From NCBI RefSeq assembly GCF_000981585.1, contig NZ_LN831776.1, positions 2,957,186-3,021,185 on the forward strand: DNA of 64,000 nt, written 5' to 3'. The notes below the pieces were generated by a model that worked only from the letters and a program-made list of their open reading frames with translations, did not search any database and was not told the origin of the DNA. Positions 53,274 through 64,000 of this stretch are shown here, one piece after another; the stretch's first letter is position 1, and each line of letters starts with the position of its first letter. Source of the stretch: Paenibacillus riograndensis SBR5. GTDB taxonomy: Bacteria; Bacillota; Bacilli; Paenibacillales; Paenibacillaceae. The position numbers and the translations under genes are program-made.

Positions 53274-53308
53274 GAGCATCAGATCCTTTCTAGGCTGAAT
53301 TACAGCAC

Positions 53309-53337
53309 ATTATAGCGGATCGGGCGAAGTCATGCAA
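53309..53337 (-). promoter_or_regulatory. SigA-type promoter of the hisS leader transcript
   Basis: On the minus strand TTGCAT (53337-53332), a 17-bp spacer and a perfect TATAAT (53314-53309). The predicted start near 53302 places the leader-peptide SD about 12 nt into the transcript. Confidence 0.85.
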
Positions 53338-53382
53338 GGCCAGACCGCAGATTCGATCCATAAACAAAGGGAGTATTTTACT

Positions 53383-54054
53383 ATGAACGATACCCAAATC
53401 ATTGCCGCTGCCGAACAATTCGCCCAAGAGCAACTGGGGCAGGACACCACCGGCCATGACTGGTTCCATACGGACCGTGTGCGCAATATGGCGGGTCTGA
53501 TCGCAGAGATGGAACAGGCGGATGTGTTTGTCTGCACCTTAGCCGCACTGCTGCATGATGTGGCCGACGAGAAGCTGAATCCCTCCAAGGAAGCAGGGCT
53601 GCAAAAAGTACATAGCTGGCTGGCCGGGCATCTGGGTGATGAAGGGCAGATCCGGCATATTCTGCAGATCATTGAAACGATGTCTTTTAGCGGCGGAGGC
53701 GGCAAGCCTATGACTACTCTTGAAGGTCAAGTGGTGCAGGATGCGGACCGGCTGGATGCGCTGGGGGCGATCGGGATTACGCGGGTGATGGTTTTTTCGG
53801 GGGCCAAGGGACGTCCGGTCTATGATCCGGAAATTGCGCCGCGTGACGAATCCTTGCAGAAGGAGTACCGCGACTATTCCAAGGGAACGGCGGTCAATCA
53901 TTTTTACGAGAAGCTGCTGAAATTAAAGGACTTGATGAATACCCCCTATGGGCGCAAGCTGGCGGAGGAGCGGCACGCGTTCATGGAGAGCTTTTTGGAG
54001 CAGTTTTATAAGGAATGGAATCAAGGAAGCCGGAAGCAGGGAAATCCCGCTTGA
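53383..54054 (+). CDS. HD-domain metal-dependent phosphohydrolase (YpgQ/YedJ-like)
   Basis: The 223-residue protein has the HD-domain metal-ligand series: HDWFHTDRV, LAALLHDVADEKL (the His-Asp pair) and VVQDADRLDALGAIGITRV, characteristic of the YpgQ/YedJ group, which hydrolyses nucleotides. ATG 53383 follows AAAGGGAGTATTTTACT. An in-frame ATG at 53332 has no SD and sits in the hisS promoter. The gene is divergent from hisS and lies 36 nt before dbpA, so the two may be cotranscribed. Confidence 0.88.
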   Translation: MNDTQIIAAAEQFAQEQLGQDTTGHDWFHTDRVRNMAGLIAEMEQADVFVCTLAALLHDVADEKLNPSKEAGLQKVHSWLAGHLGDEGQIRHILQIIETMSFSGGGGKPMTTLEGQVVQDADRLDALGAIGITRVMVFSGAKGRPVYDPEIAPRDESLQKEYRDYSKGTAVNHFYEKLLKLKDLMNTPYGRKLAEERHAFMESFLEQFYKEWNQGSRKQGNPA

Positions 54055-54090
54055 ACCGGAACAATCGGCATAGAAGAGGTAGATAACTAC

Positions 54091-55530
54091 ATGAGTGTAT
54101 TTAGAGATTACGGGTTAAATGAAGAGATTATCCGCGCGCTGGATGTACTGAATTATCTGGAGCCTACAGAGGTGCAGAGCATGGTCATTCCTGCGGCACT
54201 GAAGGGCCAGGATCTCATCGTCAAGTCACAGACCGGCAGCGGCAAAACCGCATCGTTCGCCATCCCGCTCTGTGAACTGGCAGACTGGGCGGAGAACAAG
54301 CCGCAAGCGTTGGTGCTGACACCAACCCGCGAGCTGGCTGCACAGGTTAAGGAAGACATCACGAACATCGGGCGCTTCAAGCGGATTAAGGCAGTTGCGT
54401 TATTCGGCAAGCAGCCGTTTGCCCCGCAAAAAACCGAGCTTGCCCAAAAAACGCATATCGTCGTAGGCACACCGGGACGTGTGTTCGACCATATCGGGCG
54501 CGGCACGCTGCCGCTCAGCCGGATTAGATATCTGGTGATTGATGAAGCGGATGAGATGCTGAGCATGGGATTTATCGAGCAGATTGAACAGATTATCGAG
54601 AAGCTGCCCCGTGAGCGCATGACGATGCTGTTCTCCGCGACGCTGCCGGATGCCGTGAAGAGCCTGTGCCTGAAGTATATGCGTGGACCGGTGGACATTG
54701 AGATCGAAGCCAGCGGCATTACGACGGCGGCAATTGAGCATGCCCTGATTGAAGTCAGACAAGCCGCGAAGTTTGGGCTGCTGCTTGACGTGCTGGCAGT
54801 GGAGAATCCGGACAGCTGCATTATTTTTTGCCGGACGCAGGAGCAGGTGAACGAGCTGTTCCGCAGTATGGCGGACCTGGAGTATCCGGTGGATAAAATC
54901 CACGGCGGGATGATGCAGGACGAGCGGTTTGAGGTCATGAACGCTTTTAAAAGAGGCCGGTTCCGCTATCTGATCGCCACCGATGTAGCCGCTCGCGGGA
55001 TTGATATTGAGAACATCACCCATGTGATCAATTACGATATTCCGATGGAAAAAGAGAGCTACGTGCACCGTACCGGACGCACCGCACGCGCAGGCAAAAG
55101 CGGCAAAGCCATCACCTTCGCCACACCGGACGAACACAAGTGGGTCGGGGAAATTGAGCGCTATATCGGATTCAGCCTCCCGGTGATGAAAGCTCCTTCG
55201 GAGGATGCTGTGGCCGATGCCAAGCCTGCGTTTGAAGCAAAGCTGGGCAAGCAGCAGGTCCGCAAGAAGGGCAAGACTGAGGTCATGAACGAGGACATCG
55301 TGAAGCTGTATTTTAACGGGGGCAAAAAAAAGAAGCTGAGAGCCGTCGATTTCGTCGGCACCATTGCGAAGCTGGAAGGGATCACCGCTGACGACATCGG
55401 GATCATCACGATCCAGGACAATGTTACTTATGTCGATATCCTGAACGGCAAAGGCGCGCAGGTGCTGCAGGCGATGAAGGACACCACAGTGAAGGGCAAG
55501 CTGCTGAAGGTGCATGTCGCGAAGAAGTAG
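54091..55530 (+). CDS. dbpA: ATP-dependent RNA helicase DbpA (DEAD-box)
   Basis: A 479-residue DEAD-box helicase with all core motifs: Q-motif region [29 protein letters not shown] (I), TPTRELA (Ia), GTPGRV (Ib), VIDEADEML (II, DEAD), FSATL (III, SAT), IIFCRTQEQ (IV), [11 protein letters not shown] (V) and [12 protein letters not shown] (VI). The C-terminal 75 residues ([20 protein letters not shown] and on) are the DbpA RNA-binding domain that recognises 23S rRNA hairpin 92, so it acts in large-subunit assembly. It ends just before repeat copy C and a terminator. Confidence 0.94.
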   Translation: MSVFRDYGLNEEIIRALDVLNYLEPTEVQSMVIPAALKGQDLIVKSQTGSGKTASFAIPLCELADWAENKPQALVLTPTRELAAQVKEDITNIGRFKRIKAVALFGKQPFAPQKTELAQKTHIVVGTPGRVFDHIGRGTLPLSRIRYLVIDEADEMLSMGFIEQIEQIIEKLPRERMTMLFSATLPDAVKSLCLKYMRGPVDIEIEASGITTAAIEHALIEVRQAAKFGLLLDVLAVENPDSCIIFCRTQEQVNELFRSMADLEYPVDKIHGGMMQDERFEVMNAFKRGRFRYLIATDVAARGIDIENITHVINYDIPMEKESYVHRTGRTARAGKSGKAITFATPDEHKWVGEIERYIGFSLPVMKAPSEDAVADAKPAFEAKLGKQQVRKKGKTEVMNEDIVKLYFNGGKKKKLRAVDFVGTIAKLEGITADDIGIITIQDNVTYVDILNGKGAQVLQAMKDTTVKGKLLKVHVAKK

Positions 55531-55534
55531 CAAG

Positions 55535-55622
55535 TGGAAACGGCTACGCCGTCCTTTTAAAGGACGGGGTGTTTCAGCGAGAAATAGAAGGATAATATAA
55601 AGCGTGAAATATATAAATTTGT
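55535..55622 (+). repeat. GTGAAA...TATAAA intergenic element, copy C, with hairpin head
   Basis: The head CCGTCCTTTTAAAGGACGG (55549-55567) is a 9-bp palindrome. It is followed by TTTCAGCGAGAAATAGAAGG and AGCGTGAAATATATAAATTT. It lies between dbpA and its terminator, in the same arrangement as copy A. Confidence 0.75.
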
Positions 55623-55625
55623 TCA

Positions 55626-55652
55626 AAGGACAGGCACGGCTGTCCTGTTTTC
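55626..55652 (+). terminator. Terminator of dbpA
   Basis: GGACAG (55628-55633) and CTGTCC (55640-55645) form a short stem around GCACGG, followed by TGTTTT. Confidence 0.65.
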
Positions 55653-55659
55653 CGGCAAA

Positions 55660-55674
55660 AAGAAAGCGCATACT
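55660..55674 (+). promoter_or_regulatory. Candidate cre (CcpA) site of the beta-glucoside operon
   Basis: AAGAAAGCGCATACT matches the cre consensus WTGNAANCGNWNNCW with one mismatch. It lies just upstream of the operon promoter -35. Confidence 0.5.
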
Positions 55675-55680
55675 TTTTTC

Positions 55681-55709
55681 TTGCCAAACGGTGAAATTAG
55701 TGTTATCCT
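55681..55709 (+). promoter_or_regulatory. Promoter of the licT-bglP-bglA operon
   Basis: TTGCCA (55681-55686), a 17-bp spacer and TATCCT (55704-55709) with an upstream TG (extended -10). It lies just before the first antiterminator site. Confidence 0.7.
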
Positions 55710-55716
55710 GGCTTTG

Positions 55717-55782
55717 GGATTGTTACTGAAAAGGCAAAACCCAGGACATGTAGAGACATGTTTTGGGTTTTGCCTTTTTTGT
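55717..55782 (+). promoter_or_regulatory. RAT antiterminator site plus overlapping terminator, upstream of licT
   Basis: GGATTGTTACTG (55717-55728), continuing through AAAAGGCAAAACCC to about 55745, matches the ribonucleic antiterminator recognised by BglG/LicT proteins. Its 3' half overlaps the terminator stem AAAAGGCAAAACCC (55729-55742) / GGGTTTTGCCTTTT (55765-55778) with a T-run. LicT binding would stabilise the RAT hairpin and allow read-through. Confidence 0.9.
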
Positions 55783-55917
55783 CTCCGACCTGTCCTTTGC
55801 ACGCCCGCAGCTATCACGAAATGGAGTGGGTGATGATGATATTCAAGTCCAATGGGTAACACTTAACATCATGGATCTGAACATTTTCGTCCAGTCGGGA
55901 TAAAGGGAGGTAGCTCT

Positions 55918-56754
55918 ATGATCATCCAGAAAATCTTTAACAACAACGCAATTGTCGCCAAAGATTCGCAAAGGCAGGAGCTTGTTGTTATGGGGCGGGG
56001 CATTGGTTTCAAAAAGAATATGGGGGATGAGGTGGAGAAAGAGCTGATTGAAAAGGTATTTATCCTTAAGCAAAAGGAAGCCTCGGAGAAATTCAAGCTG
56101 CTGCTGGAGGATGTGCCTTCCGAATATGTATCACTGTGCTATGACATCATTGAGTACGGCAAAAATATGCTGGGGGTTCCGTTGAGTGATTATATCTATG
56201 TCACCCTCACAGACCATATCTTCAATACCTTCAAAATGCATGATGACGGCATCCGCAACCCTAATCCCTTACTATGGGAAATTAAAAAGATCTATCCCAA
56301 GGAGTTCGCAGTTGGACTGAAAGCCCTGGAGTTCATTGAAGACTCTGCCGGCAAAAAGCTTCCGGAAGATGAAGCGGGCAATATCGCCCTTCATTTAATC
56401 AATGCCCAGCTCAGCAGCTCGAACAGCAGGACATCCGATGTCGCCGGGCAGACCCAAAAAATCCAGGACATTCTTAACATCATCAAATACACCTATAATA
56501 ACAACCTGGATGAACAATCGATCAGCTTTGAAAGGTTCATTACCCATCTGAGATTTTTCTTCCAGCGGATACATCAGAAGAAAAAGATGGAGCTGGAGGA
56601 TGACTTCCTGCTGAGGCAGGTCAAGGCAAAATACAAAAAGGCTTATAGCTGCATGCTGAAAATTGAAAAGTATCTGAACACCGGATTGTCGGATGAGGAA
56701 AAGCTGTATTTAACCATTCATGTCCATCGCGTAACGGAAAGACAAACCGAATAG
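55918..56754 (+). CDS. licT: BglG-family transcription antiterminator LicT
   Basis: The 278-residue protein has an RNA-binding CAT domain (MIIQKIFNNNAIVAKDSQRQ, ELVVMGRGIGF; residues 1-58) followed by two PTS regulation domains. The phosphorylatable histidines are in LTDHIFN and IALHLINAQL of PRD1 and in FITHLRFFF and TIHVHRVT of PRD2. Without beta-glucosides the PTS component phosphorylates PRD1 and keeps LicT inactive; HPr phosphorylation of PRD2 activates it. Its targets are the two RAT sites at 55717 and 56762. The ATG follows GGGAGGTAGCTCT. Confidence 0.93.
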   Translation: MIIQKIFNNNAIVAKDSQRQELVVMGRGIGFKKNMGDEVEKELIEKVFILKQKEASEKFKLLLEDVPSEYVSLCYDIIEYGKNMLGVPLSDYIYVTLTDHIFNTFKMHDDGIRNPNPLLWEIKKIYPKEFAVGLKALEFIEDSAGKKLPEDEAGNIALHLINAQLSSSNSRTSDVAGQTQKIQDILNIIKYTYNNNLDEQSISFERFITHLRFFFQRIHQKKKMELEDDFLLRQVKAKYKKAYSCMLKIEKYLNTGLSDEEKLYLTIHVHRVTERQTE

Positions 56755-56761
56755 AAATTTT

Positions 56762-56835
56762 GGATTGTTACTGGTAAAGCAGGCGAGACCAAAATAGATA
56801 GCAGGCTGAGTACTGCTGTTTATTAGGTCCCGTCT

Positions 56836-56840
<5 letters not shown>
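56762..56840 (+). promoter_or_regulatory. Second RAT antiterminator site and terminator, between licT and bglP
   Basis: GGATTGTTACTG opens a 29-nt RAT (56762-56790) nearly identical in its 5' half to the first site. AGGCGAGACC (56781-56790) pairs with GGTCCCGTCT (56826-56835), followed by TTTTTT. An inner AGCAG/CTGCT hairpin is also present. Confidence 0.88.
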
Positions 56841-58787
<1,947 letters not shown>

Positions 58788-58812
58788 TCAACCCAATATT
58801 AAGGAGGAATAA

Positions 58813-60270
<1,458 letters not shown>

Positions 60271-60403
60271 TCGGGCAGCAGAAGATGAAGATAAGCGGCA
60301 AAGGGGTCGTCCCCTAAGCGGCAGCGTGCGCTTTTGGCCACAATAGCGCCTCCGTCCGCAGAGTGTCTGCACCTGGTGCTCACACTGATCCGGCTCCACA
60401 AAC

Positions 60404-60450
60404 AAGGGACAGTCCAAGCAGCCATTCGAGGCTCCTGGACTGTCCCTTTT
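60404..60450. terminator. Terminator shared by the bgl operon and the convergent FAD gene
   Basis: AAGGGACAGTCCA (60404-60416) and TGGACTGTCCCTT (60436-60448) form a 13-bp stem with a 19-nt loop and a T-run on the plus strand. Confidence 0.82.
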
Positions 60451-60476
60451 GCATTGCGGGCAATATGGCGGGCCGC

Positions 60477-62741
60477 TTATTGCGGCGCGCCCCCATATGC
60501 CCGGATCTCGATCAGCTCCGCGTGGGGGCTTCCGTTCGTGGATTCAATCACAACCCGGAGGCTCCGCGCCTGTACAGGCTCCGGCAGCCGGTGAATGACT
60601 TTGCGCCTGCGGTTGCCGGTTCCGGCGGCAATTTCCGTCCACTCTCCGCCAGCGCCAAAGGCTTCCACCCGGTAATCGCGGACCAGCTCGGGGATGATGG
60701 CAAACGGCGTGCGGTGATGGTGCAGATTCACCAGGTCCTCATTGACATCATCGTTGAAGGTCAGATGAATCTCGCCAAGCGTCTGCTCCGAATCCCAATC
60801 GAGCTGCAGCCACTCCGGTTTGCCGTCCTCCATCGGCTCCGACATCCACTGCTGCGGTCCGCCGTACGGGCGGTGGTAACCGTTCACCGCTTTGTCCGCC
60901 GCGAACGCTGCGGTGGGCGAACTCAAACGGAAGCAGAACGGCCGGCGGGCCTGGCCCTTCATCTTCCAGAGGACGACGAGCTGATCCGTGGAGTGGTCCT
61001 CCAGATCCCTGGAAACCTGCGGCTGCTCATCCTTGAAGAAGACCAGCACCCCGCTGTGCGGCTCCAGCGAATGATGAAGGCTGACCGCAGGATTCGCCTT
61101 GATGATTACAAAGGCGTTCTGCGGCTGCTCCGGCTGCCACTGCAGATCAAAGGCCACCCACTGCCGCTGCCCGGCTTCGGCATGTGCGGCTGCCCGTGCC
61201 TGCAAAGTATGCGGCACGTAATTCTCCCCGCGGCCGGTGTCCCACAGCTCGGCCGTCACTTCCGCTGCCTGCTCCGCGTCCAGCAGCAGCTCAAAGCCGC
61301 TGATTCCCGGGTCCGCCGGGAACAGCACGGCCACGTCCTGCCGCAGCCGGTAGGCTTCGCCCGGCTGTGCCAGTTCAAGTGCGGACTGCACGCTGGAGGC
61401 GCTGACCCGCGCCCGGCGTGCAAGATCCGCTTCATCGGTGCTGCGCAAGCCGATGATTGAAGCGTCCTGCCGCAGCAGCGTCTGCCGCAGCTCCGTAAGG
61501 TGCCGCGCGTGCAGCCCGCGCGGCGTAATGCCCAGGCGGCTGCTGAGCGCCGCCCCGGTGCCGGCGGCTTCGCCGATGACGGCGCAGGTCGCCATCACCC
61601 GCGTCGTGCCGAAGGCGACATGGGAGGCGCTGATATCGCGCCCGGCCATCAGCATATTCCGCACATTGGCGGAATACAGGGAGCGGAAGGGGATGTGATA
61701 CACCCCGTCCGCATGCATATGCTTCGAGCCGCTGGCTTCGGCGTACATCCCCTGCGGGGGATGGAGATCGATCGACCAGCCGCCAAAAGCCACTGCGTCC
61801 GCGAACTCGCGCTGGGCGATAATGTCATTCTGGTTCAGCACGTAGTCGCCGATGAACCGCCGGTATTCCCGTTTGCCGGGCAGCGCGCCGACCCATTCCA
61901 GCGTCATGTTTTCGGCGCCGAATTTGCCGGAGTTTTTGATATAGTCCCAAATGCCGTAAATGACCGACCACAGCTCATCGCGGATCATTTCATTATCATG
62001 CACCGTGTCATGCTCGCCGCCCCATTCAATCCACCAGTAGTGGCAGCCGGAATCGCCGCTTCGGATCACCCGCCGGAGCGGAATCGTCGTTTCCGAAATA
62101 TCCTTGGCAAAAGAAGGCGGGACAAAGTTCACCGGTACCCCCGCATCTTTGGTATAAAACAGAATAGTGCTGCCTAGTGTGATGCCGTCAGCTGCCTCCG
62201 GAGCCCACTCTTCGTTGTATTCACTGCGGGCTTCCCGCCCCAGAGAGAATTTGGCCCCGGCCAGGAAGCCGATCAGGCCATCGCCAGTGCAGTCCAGGTA
62301 CATGCTGCTCTTGAATGTGATCCGCCGCTCCGAGGCCATCATCCAGCCTACCACGGCAGTGATCGTCCGGTCATCGTCCGGGCCTTCAGCCTGTACCTCG
62401 TGGACATCGGTATTTAGATAAAGGGTAATATTCGCCTCGGCTTTTACAGCCTCCAGAACCACCAGATCCCAAAGATAAGGATTGCCCTCGGGGTTGCGGT
62501 ACTGGTTCTCCAGGAACAGCTCGCCCATAATGCCTGTTTCCCGGGCATAACGGTTCGTTCCATGCGCGGTTGCCCCGCAGACCCAGACGCGCACCTCGCT
62601 GCTGGAGTTGCCGCCGAGGACGGGACGGTTCTGCACCAGCGCCACCTTTTGCCCCAGTCTGGCCGCAGCAATGGCCGCACACACTCCCGCCAGCCCGCCG
62701 CCGATTACAGTAATGTCATTGTTCACTAGCTCCTGCTTCAT
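60477..62741 (-). CDS. FAD-dependent oxidoreductase with C-terminal carbohydrate-binding-like domain
   Basis: The 754-residue protein begins with a dinucleotide-binding fold (DITVIGGGLAGVCAAIAAAR, then LVQNRPVLGGNSSSEVRVW), typical of the FAD-dependent oxidoreductases found in sugar-utilisation loci of Paenibacillus and Bacteroidetes. MLMAGRDISASHVAFGTTRV and MATCAVIGEAAG form the FAD-binding C-terminal part of that domain. The last about 280 residues look like a discoidin/F5-F8-type module (FAADKAVNGYHRPYGGPQQW, LQLDWDSEQTLGEIHLTFND). No signal peptide is present. The substrate is unknown. GGGAGTGAATAGCT precedes the ATG. A divergent AraC regulator probably controls it. Confidence 0.82.
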   Translation of the reverse strand: MKQELVNNDITVIGGGLAGVCAAIAAARLGQKVALVQNRPVLGGNSSSEVRVWVCGATAHGTNRYARETGIMGELFLENQYRNPEGNPYLWDLVVLEAVKAEANITLYLNTDVHEVQAEGPDDDRTITAVVGWMMASERRITFKSSMYLDCTGDGLIGFLAGAKFSLGREARSEYNEEWAPEAADGITLGSTILFYTKDAGVPVNFVPPSFAKDISETTIPLRRVIRSGDSGCHYWWIEWGGEHDTVHDNEMIRDELWSVIYGIWDYIKNSGKFGAENMTLEWVGALPGKREYRRFIGDYVLNQNDIIAQREFADAVAFGGWSIDLHPPQGMYAEASGSKHMHADGVYHIPFRSLYSANVRNMLMAGRDISASHVAFGTTRVMATCAVIGEAAGTGAALSSRLGITPRGLHARHLTELRQTLLRQDASIIGLRSTDEADLARRARVSASSVQSALELAQPGEAYRLRQDVAVLFPADPGISGFELLLDAEQAAEVTAELWDTGRGENYVPHTLQARAAAHAEAGQRQWVAFDLQWQPEQPQNAFVIIKANPAVSLHHSLEPHSGVLVFFKDEQPQVSRDLEDHSTDQLVVLWKMKGQARRPFCFRLSSPTAAFAADKAVNGYHRPYGGPQQWMSEPMEDGKPEWLQLDWDSEQTLGEIHLTFNDDVNEDLVNLHHHRTPFAIIPELVRDYRVEAFGAGGEWTEIAAGTGNRRRKVIHRLPEPVQARSLRVVIESTNGSPHAELIEIRAYGGAPQ

Positions 62742-62886
62742 AGCTATTCACTCCCGTAACCTCATTTAGATGAACCTGAATGATTAATTCATATCTATAA
62801 TTTCATCATAGACGCTGCAATTTACTTTTTAAATGCACTATATTATCATCTAACATATACTTTATTTCACTGGGGATGGATGTTTC

Positions 62887-63654
62887 ATGGAGCTTTTGAA
62901 CCATATTTACTGGCGGCAGAAAAGAGCTTTCGACCTGGCAGAAGATCTCTACGATACTTGGGTGGCTTTTGCTGTGGAAGAAGGCATATTCCGTTATGAA
63001 ATCGGGGCCGATTCGGGAGAAGCGGGCTTTGCCGATGTGGTGCTGTGTCCGCCGGGGGTTCCCTTCCGCCGGGCGGCCATCACTCCGCTGACCTTTCACT
63101 ATTTGCAGTTCAGCGCCAGCAGAGAGGAGGCGGCAGAGCTTCTTCCGCCTGCCGGCAGATCGTTCTTCAACGATACCAAGCGGCTCGCTTCGACCTATGC
63201 TTGTTTGCGTCAGGCGGGCGAGGAGAATGACTTGCCTTCCGGGCTCTGGAAGAATCATCTTCTTCTGGATCTTTGGCAGCTGTTTCAATGGGAGCGCAGA
63301 CAGAGCCGGCTGAAGGAGCGGACATTCACCGAGGATGCTTTAATGGCGGAAGCAGCAGGGCTGCTGGAAGAACAGGCCGGGAAGGCGGTCAGCCTTCAGG
63401 AGCTGGCCCGCCGGCTGGCATTAAGTCCGGTGCAGCTTACCAGACGGTTCCGCGAGGCTTTTCAGGTGACGCCTTCCGATTATCTCAGAGCAATCCGGCT
63501 CAAAAAAGCGCGCAGCCTGCTGGCCGAAAGCACGCTCACCCTTGCACAGATTGCCGAGCGCTGCGGCTATGAGAACGGCTTTTATCTGAGCAGAGTCTTC
63601 ACCAAAGCCATGGGCGTCAGCCCCTCAGAATACCGCAGACGGAGCCGGGTGTAA
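62887..63654 (+). CDS. AraC-family transcriptional regulator
   Basis: The 255-residue regulator has an N-terminal cupin-like sensor half (YEIGADSGEAGFADVVLCPP, GVPFRRAAITPLTFHYLQF) and a C-terminal double helix-turn-helix (VSLQELARRLALSPVQLTRR, FREAFQVTPSDYLRAIRLKK, LTLAQIAERCGYENGFYLSR, then MGVSPSEYRRR). It is divergent from the FAD oxidoreductase gene with 145 bp between the starts, the usual layout for a sugar-responsive activator and its target. The ATG at 62887 has GGGGATGGATGTTTC upstream, a fair SD. A terminator follows. Confidence 0.87.
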   Translation: MELLNHIYWRQKRAFDLAEDLYDTWVAFAVEEGIFRYEIGADSGEAGFADVVLCPPGVPFRRAAITPLTFHYLQFSASREEAAELLPPAGRSFFNDTKRLASTYACLRQAGEENDLPSGLWKNHLLLDLWQLFQWERRQSRLKERTFTEDALMAEAAGLLEEQAGKAVSLQELARRLALSPVQLTRRFREAFQVTPSDYLRAIRLKKARSLLAESTLTLAQIAERCGYENGFYLSRVFTKAMGVSPSEYRRRSRV

Positions 63655-63676
63655 GGATAGCACGCGGGTCACAGAG

Positions 63677-63707
63677 GCCGGGGATCACAGATCTCCGGCT
63701 TTTTTTT
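63677..63707 (+). terminator. Terminator after the AraC regulator
   Basis: GCCGGGGATC (63677-63686) and GATCTCCGGC (63690-63699) form a 10-bp stem, followed by eight T. Confidence 0.88.
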
Positions 63708-63744
63708 AGGCTTTAGCCAGTTGAGTGCGTGAAACGCGCGAAAC

Positions 63745-64000
63745 AAAAAACCACCCGCTATGCGGGTGGAGGGATGTAGGGTTTGACCACCAAGACCATT
63801 CCGATAAAATTGAGATGTTCAGGCTCAATTGGAAAGGAATGGTCTTAGATGGCAAACAAGAGCTACAGTTTGGCTCACACAAAGTGGATGTGCAAATACC
63901 ACATTGTATTCACCCCGAAGTATAGACGGAAAGAGATCTATAATCAAGTGAGAAAAGACTTGATCGAAATCTTCAAACGTTTATGTAAATACAAGGGAGT
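63745..64000 (+). mobile_element. IS200/IS605-family insertion sequence, left end (truncated by window)
   Basis: The left-end hairpin CCACCCGC-TAT-GCGGGTGG (63751-63769) is the subterminal imperfect-palindrome type bound by the TnpA transposase. A second hairpin, AAGACCATTCC (63792-63802) with GGAATGGTCTT (63836-63846) and an inner AATTGAG/CTCAATT stem, lies immediately before tnpA, as in the leader that limits tnpA expression in IS200 elements. The right end is outside the window. Confidence 0.8.
63849..64000 (+). CDS. tnpA: IS200-type transposase TnpA, N-terminal fragment (cut by window edge)
   Basis: The 50 visible codons read MANKSYSLAHTKWMCKYHIV and then FTPKYRRKEIYNQ, the well-known start of the Y1 (HUH) transposase of IS200 elements, with the KYHIVFTPKYRR strand. 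The HUH motif and catalytic tyrosine lie beyond the window. The start codon sits at the 3' base of a hairpin that would occlude the ribosome-binding site, consistent with the low expression typical of IS200. Confidence 0.88.
   Translation, partial: MANKSYSLAHTKWMCKYHIVFTPKYRRKEIYNQVRKDLIEIFKRLCKYKG

Larger units (their letters stand above)
52992..53302 (-). promoter_or_regulatory. hisS leader: putative ribosome-mediated histidine attenuator
   Basis: Read on the minus strand, the order is leader peptide (53273-53220), segment 1 (53226-53212), segment 2 (53203-53188), segment 3 (53182-53167), intrinsic terminator (53154-53119), an 18-bp hairpin and repeat tail (copy B), then hisS. Segment 1 (GCGTTAGCACTCCTG) can pair with segment 2 (CAGGGAGGGCTGACGC) at 13-14 positions. 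Segment 2 can instead pair with segment 3 (GCGTTTGGCCTCCCTG) at 14 of 16 positions. The two pairings exclude each other. How they gate the terminator is not fully resolved, since segment 3 has only partial complementarity to the terminator arms. No T-box sequence is present. Confidence 0.75.

Noticed and set aside
53067..53300. T-box riboswitch in the hisS leader
   Set aside because: The conserved T-box sequence (AGGGTGGNACCGCG) and a specifier-loop arrangement are not seen; a His-rich leader peptide explains the region better.

Overview
The window looks like a chromosomal segment of a Paenibacillus-type member of the Bacillota. GC content is moderate, Shine-Dalgarno (SD) sequences are strong, TTG and GTG starts are common, and terminators are U-tract hairpins. 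The gene families fit this: SLH-domain surface giants, a dgk/dck pair, a LicT/BglP/6-phospho-beta-glucosidase operon, a CD3324-family protein and AraC-type regulators. I saw no rRNA, tRNA, CRISPR array or prophage.

Layout. 1-9.98 kb holds housekeeping and accessory genes: the 5' end of a phospholipase C-like gene, a VOC protein, an MFS transporter, an aminotransferase, an AraC regulator, a chemoreceptor, an epimerase, an ECF sigma factor, and a clpP paralogue followed by two small genes. 10.0-11.07 kb is repeat-bearing intergenic DNA. 11.07-13.43 kb is a two-gene spermidine operon using the carboxyspermidine route. 13.56-16.55 kb holds a secreted RCC1-like protein and the two deoxynucleoside kinases. 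17.8-40.9 kb is the dominant feature: three giant secreted proteins of about 1946, 2560 and 2913 residues plus a secreted trypsin-like protease, all on one strand with tiny gaps. The second and third giants end in S-layer homology domains, so the cluster probably builds a cell-surface structure. 41-51 kb holds a receiver protein, a MalY/PatB lyase, a GH18-like protein, an XRE-TPR regulator, a radical SAM enzyme, a second chemoreceptor and an AraC-type regulator. 51.1-55.5 kb contains a CD3324-family gene behind a structured leader, hisS behind a histidine-rich leader peptide, an HD hydrolase and dbpA. 55.6-60.3 kb is a beta-glucoside operon with two antiterminator sites. 60.5-63.7 kb is an FAD oxidoreductase and a divergent AraC regulator. 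The window ends inside an IS200-type element.

Most interesting non-coding finds. (1) The hisS leader (about 53301-52991, minus strand) has a near-consensus promoter, a 17-codon leader peptide with three consecutive His codons, two mutually exclusive hairpins and an intrinsic terminator. It reads as a ribosome-mediated histidine attenuator where a T-box would be expected in this phylum. (2) The leader of the CD3324-family gene combines a small ORF with a good SD, a 13-bp hairpin whose loop is complementary over 11 nt to a downstream segment (a possible pseudoknot), and a hairpin that sequesters the gene's own SD. (3) An intergenic element with a conserved GTGAAA...TATAAA tail is present in four copies. 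(4) A 223-bp MITE-like element sits at 44287-44509. (5) There is a TTTTTCCACTT repeat family.

All functions are read from sequence motifs alone; no database search was possible.
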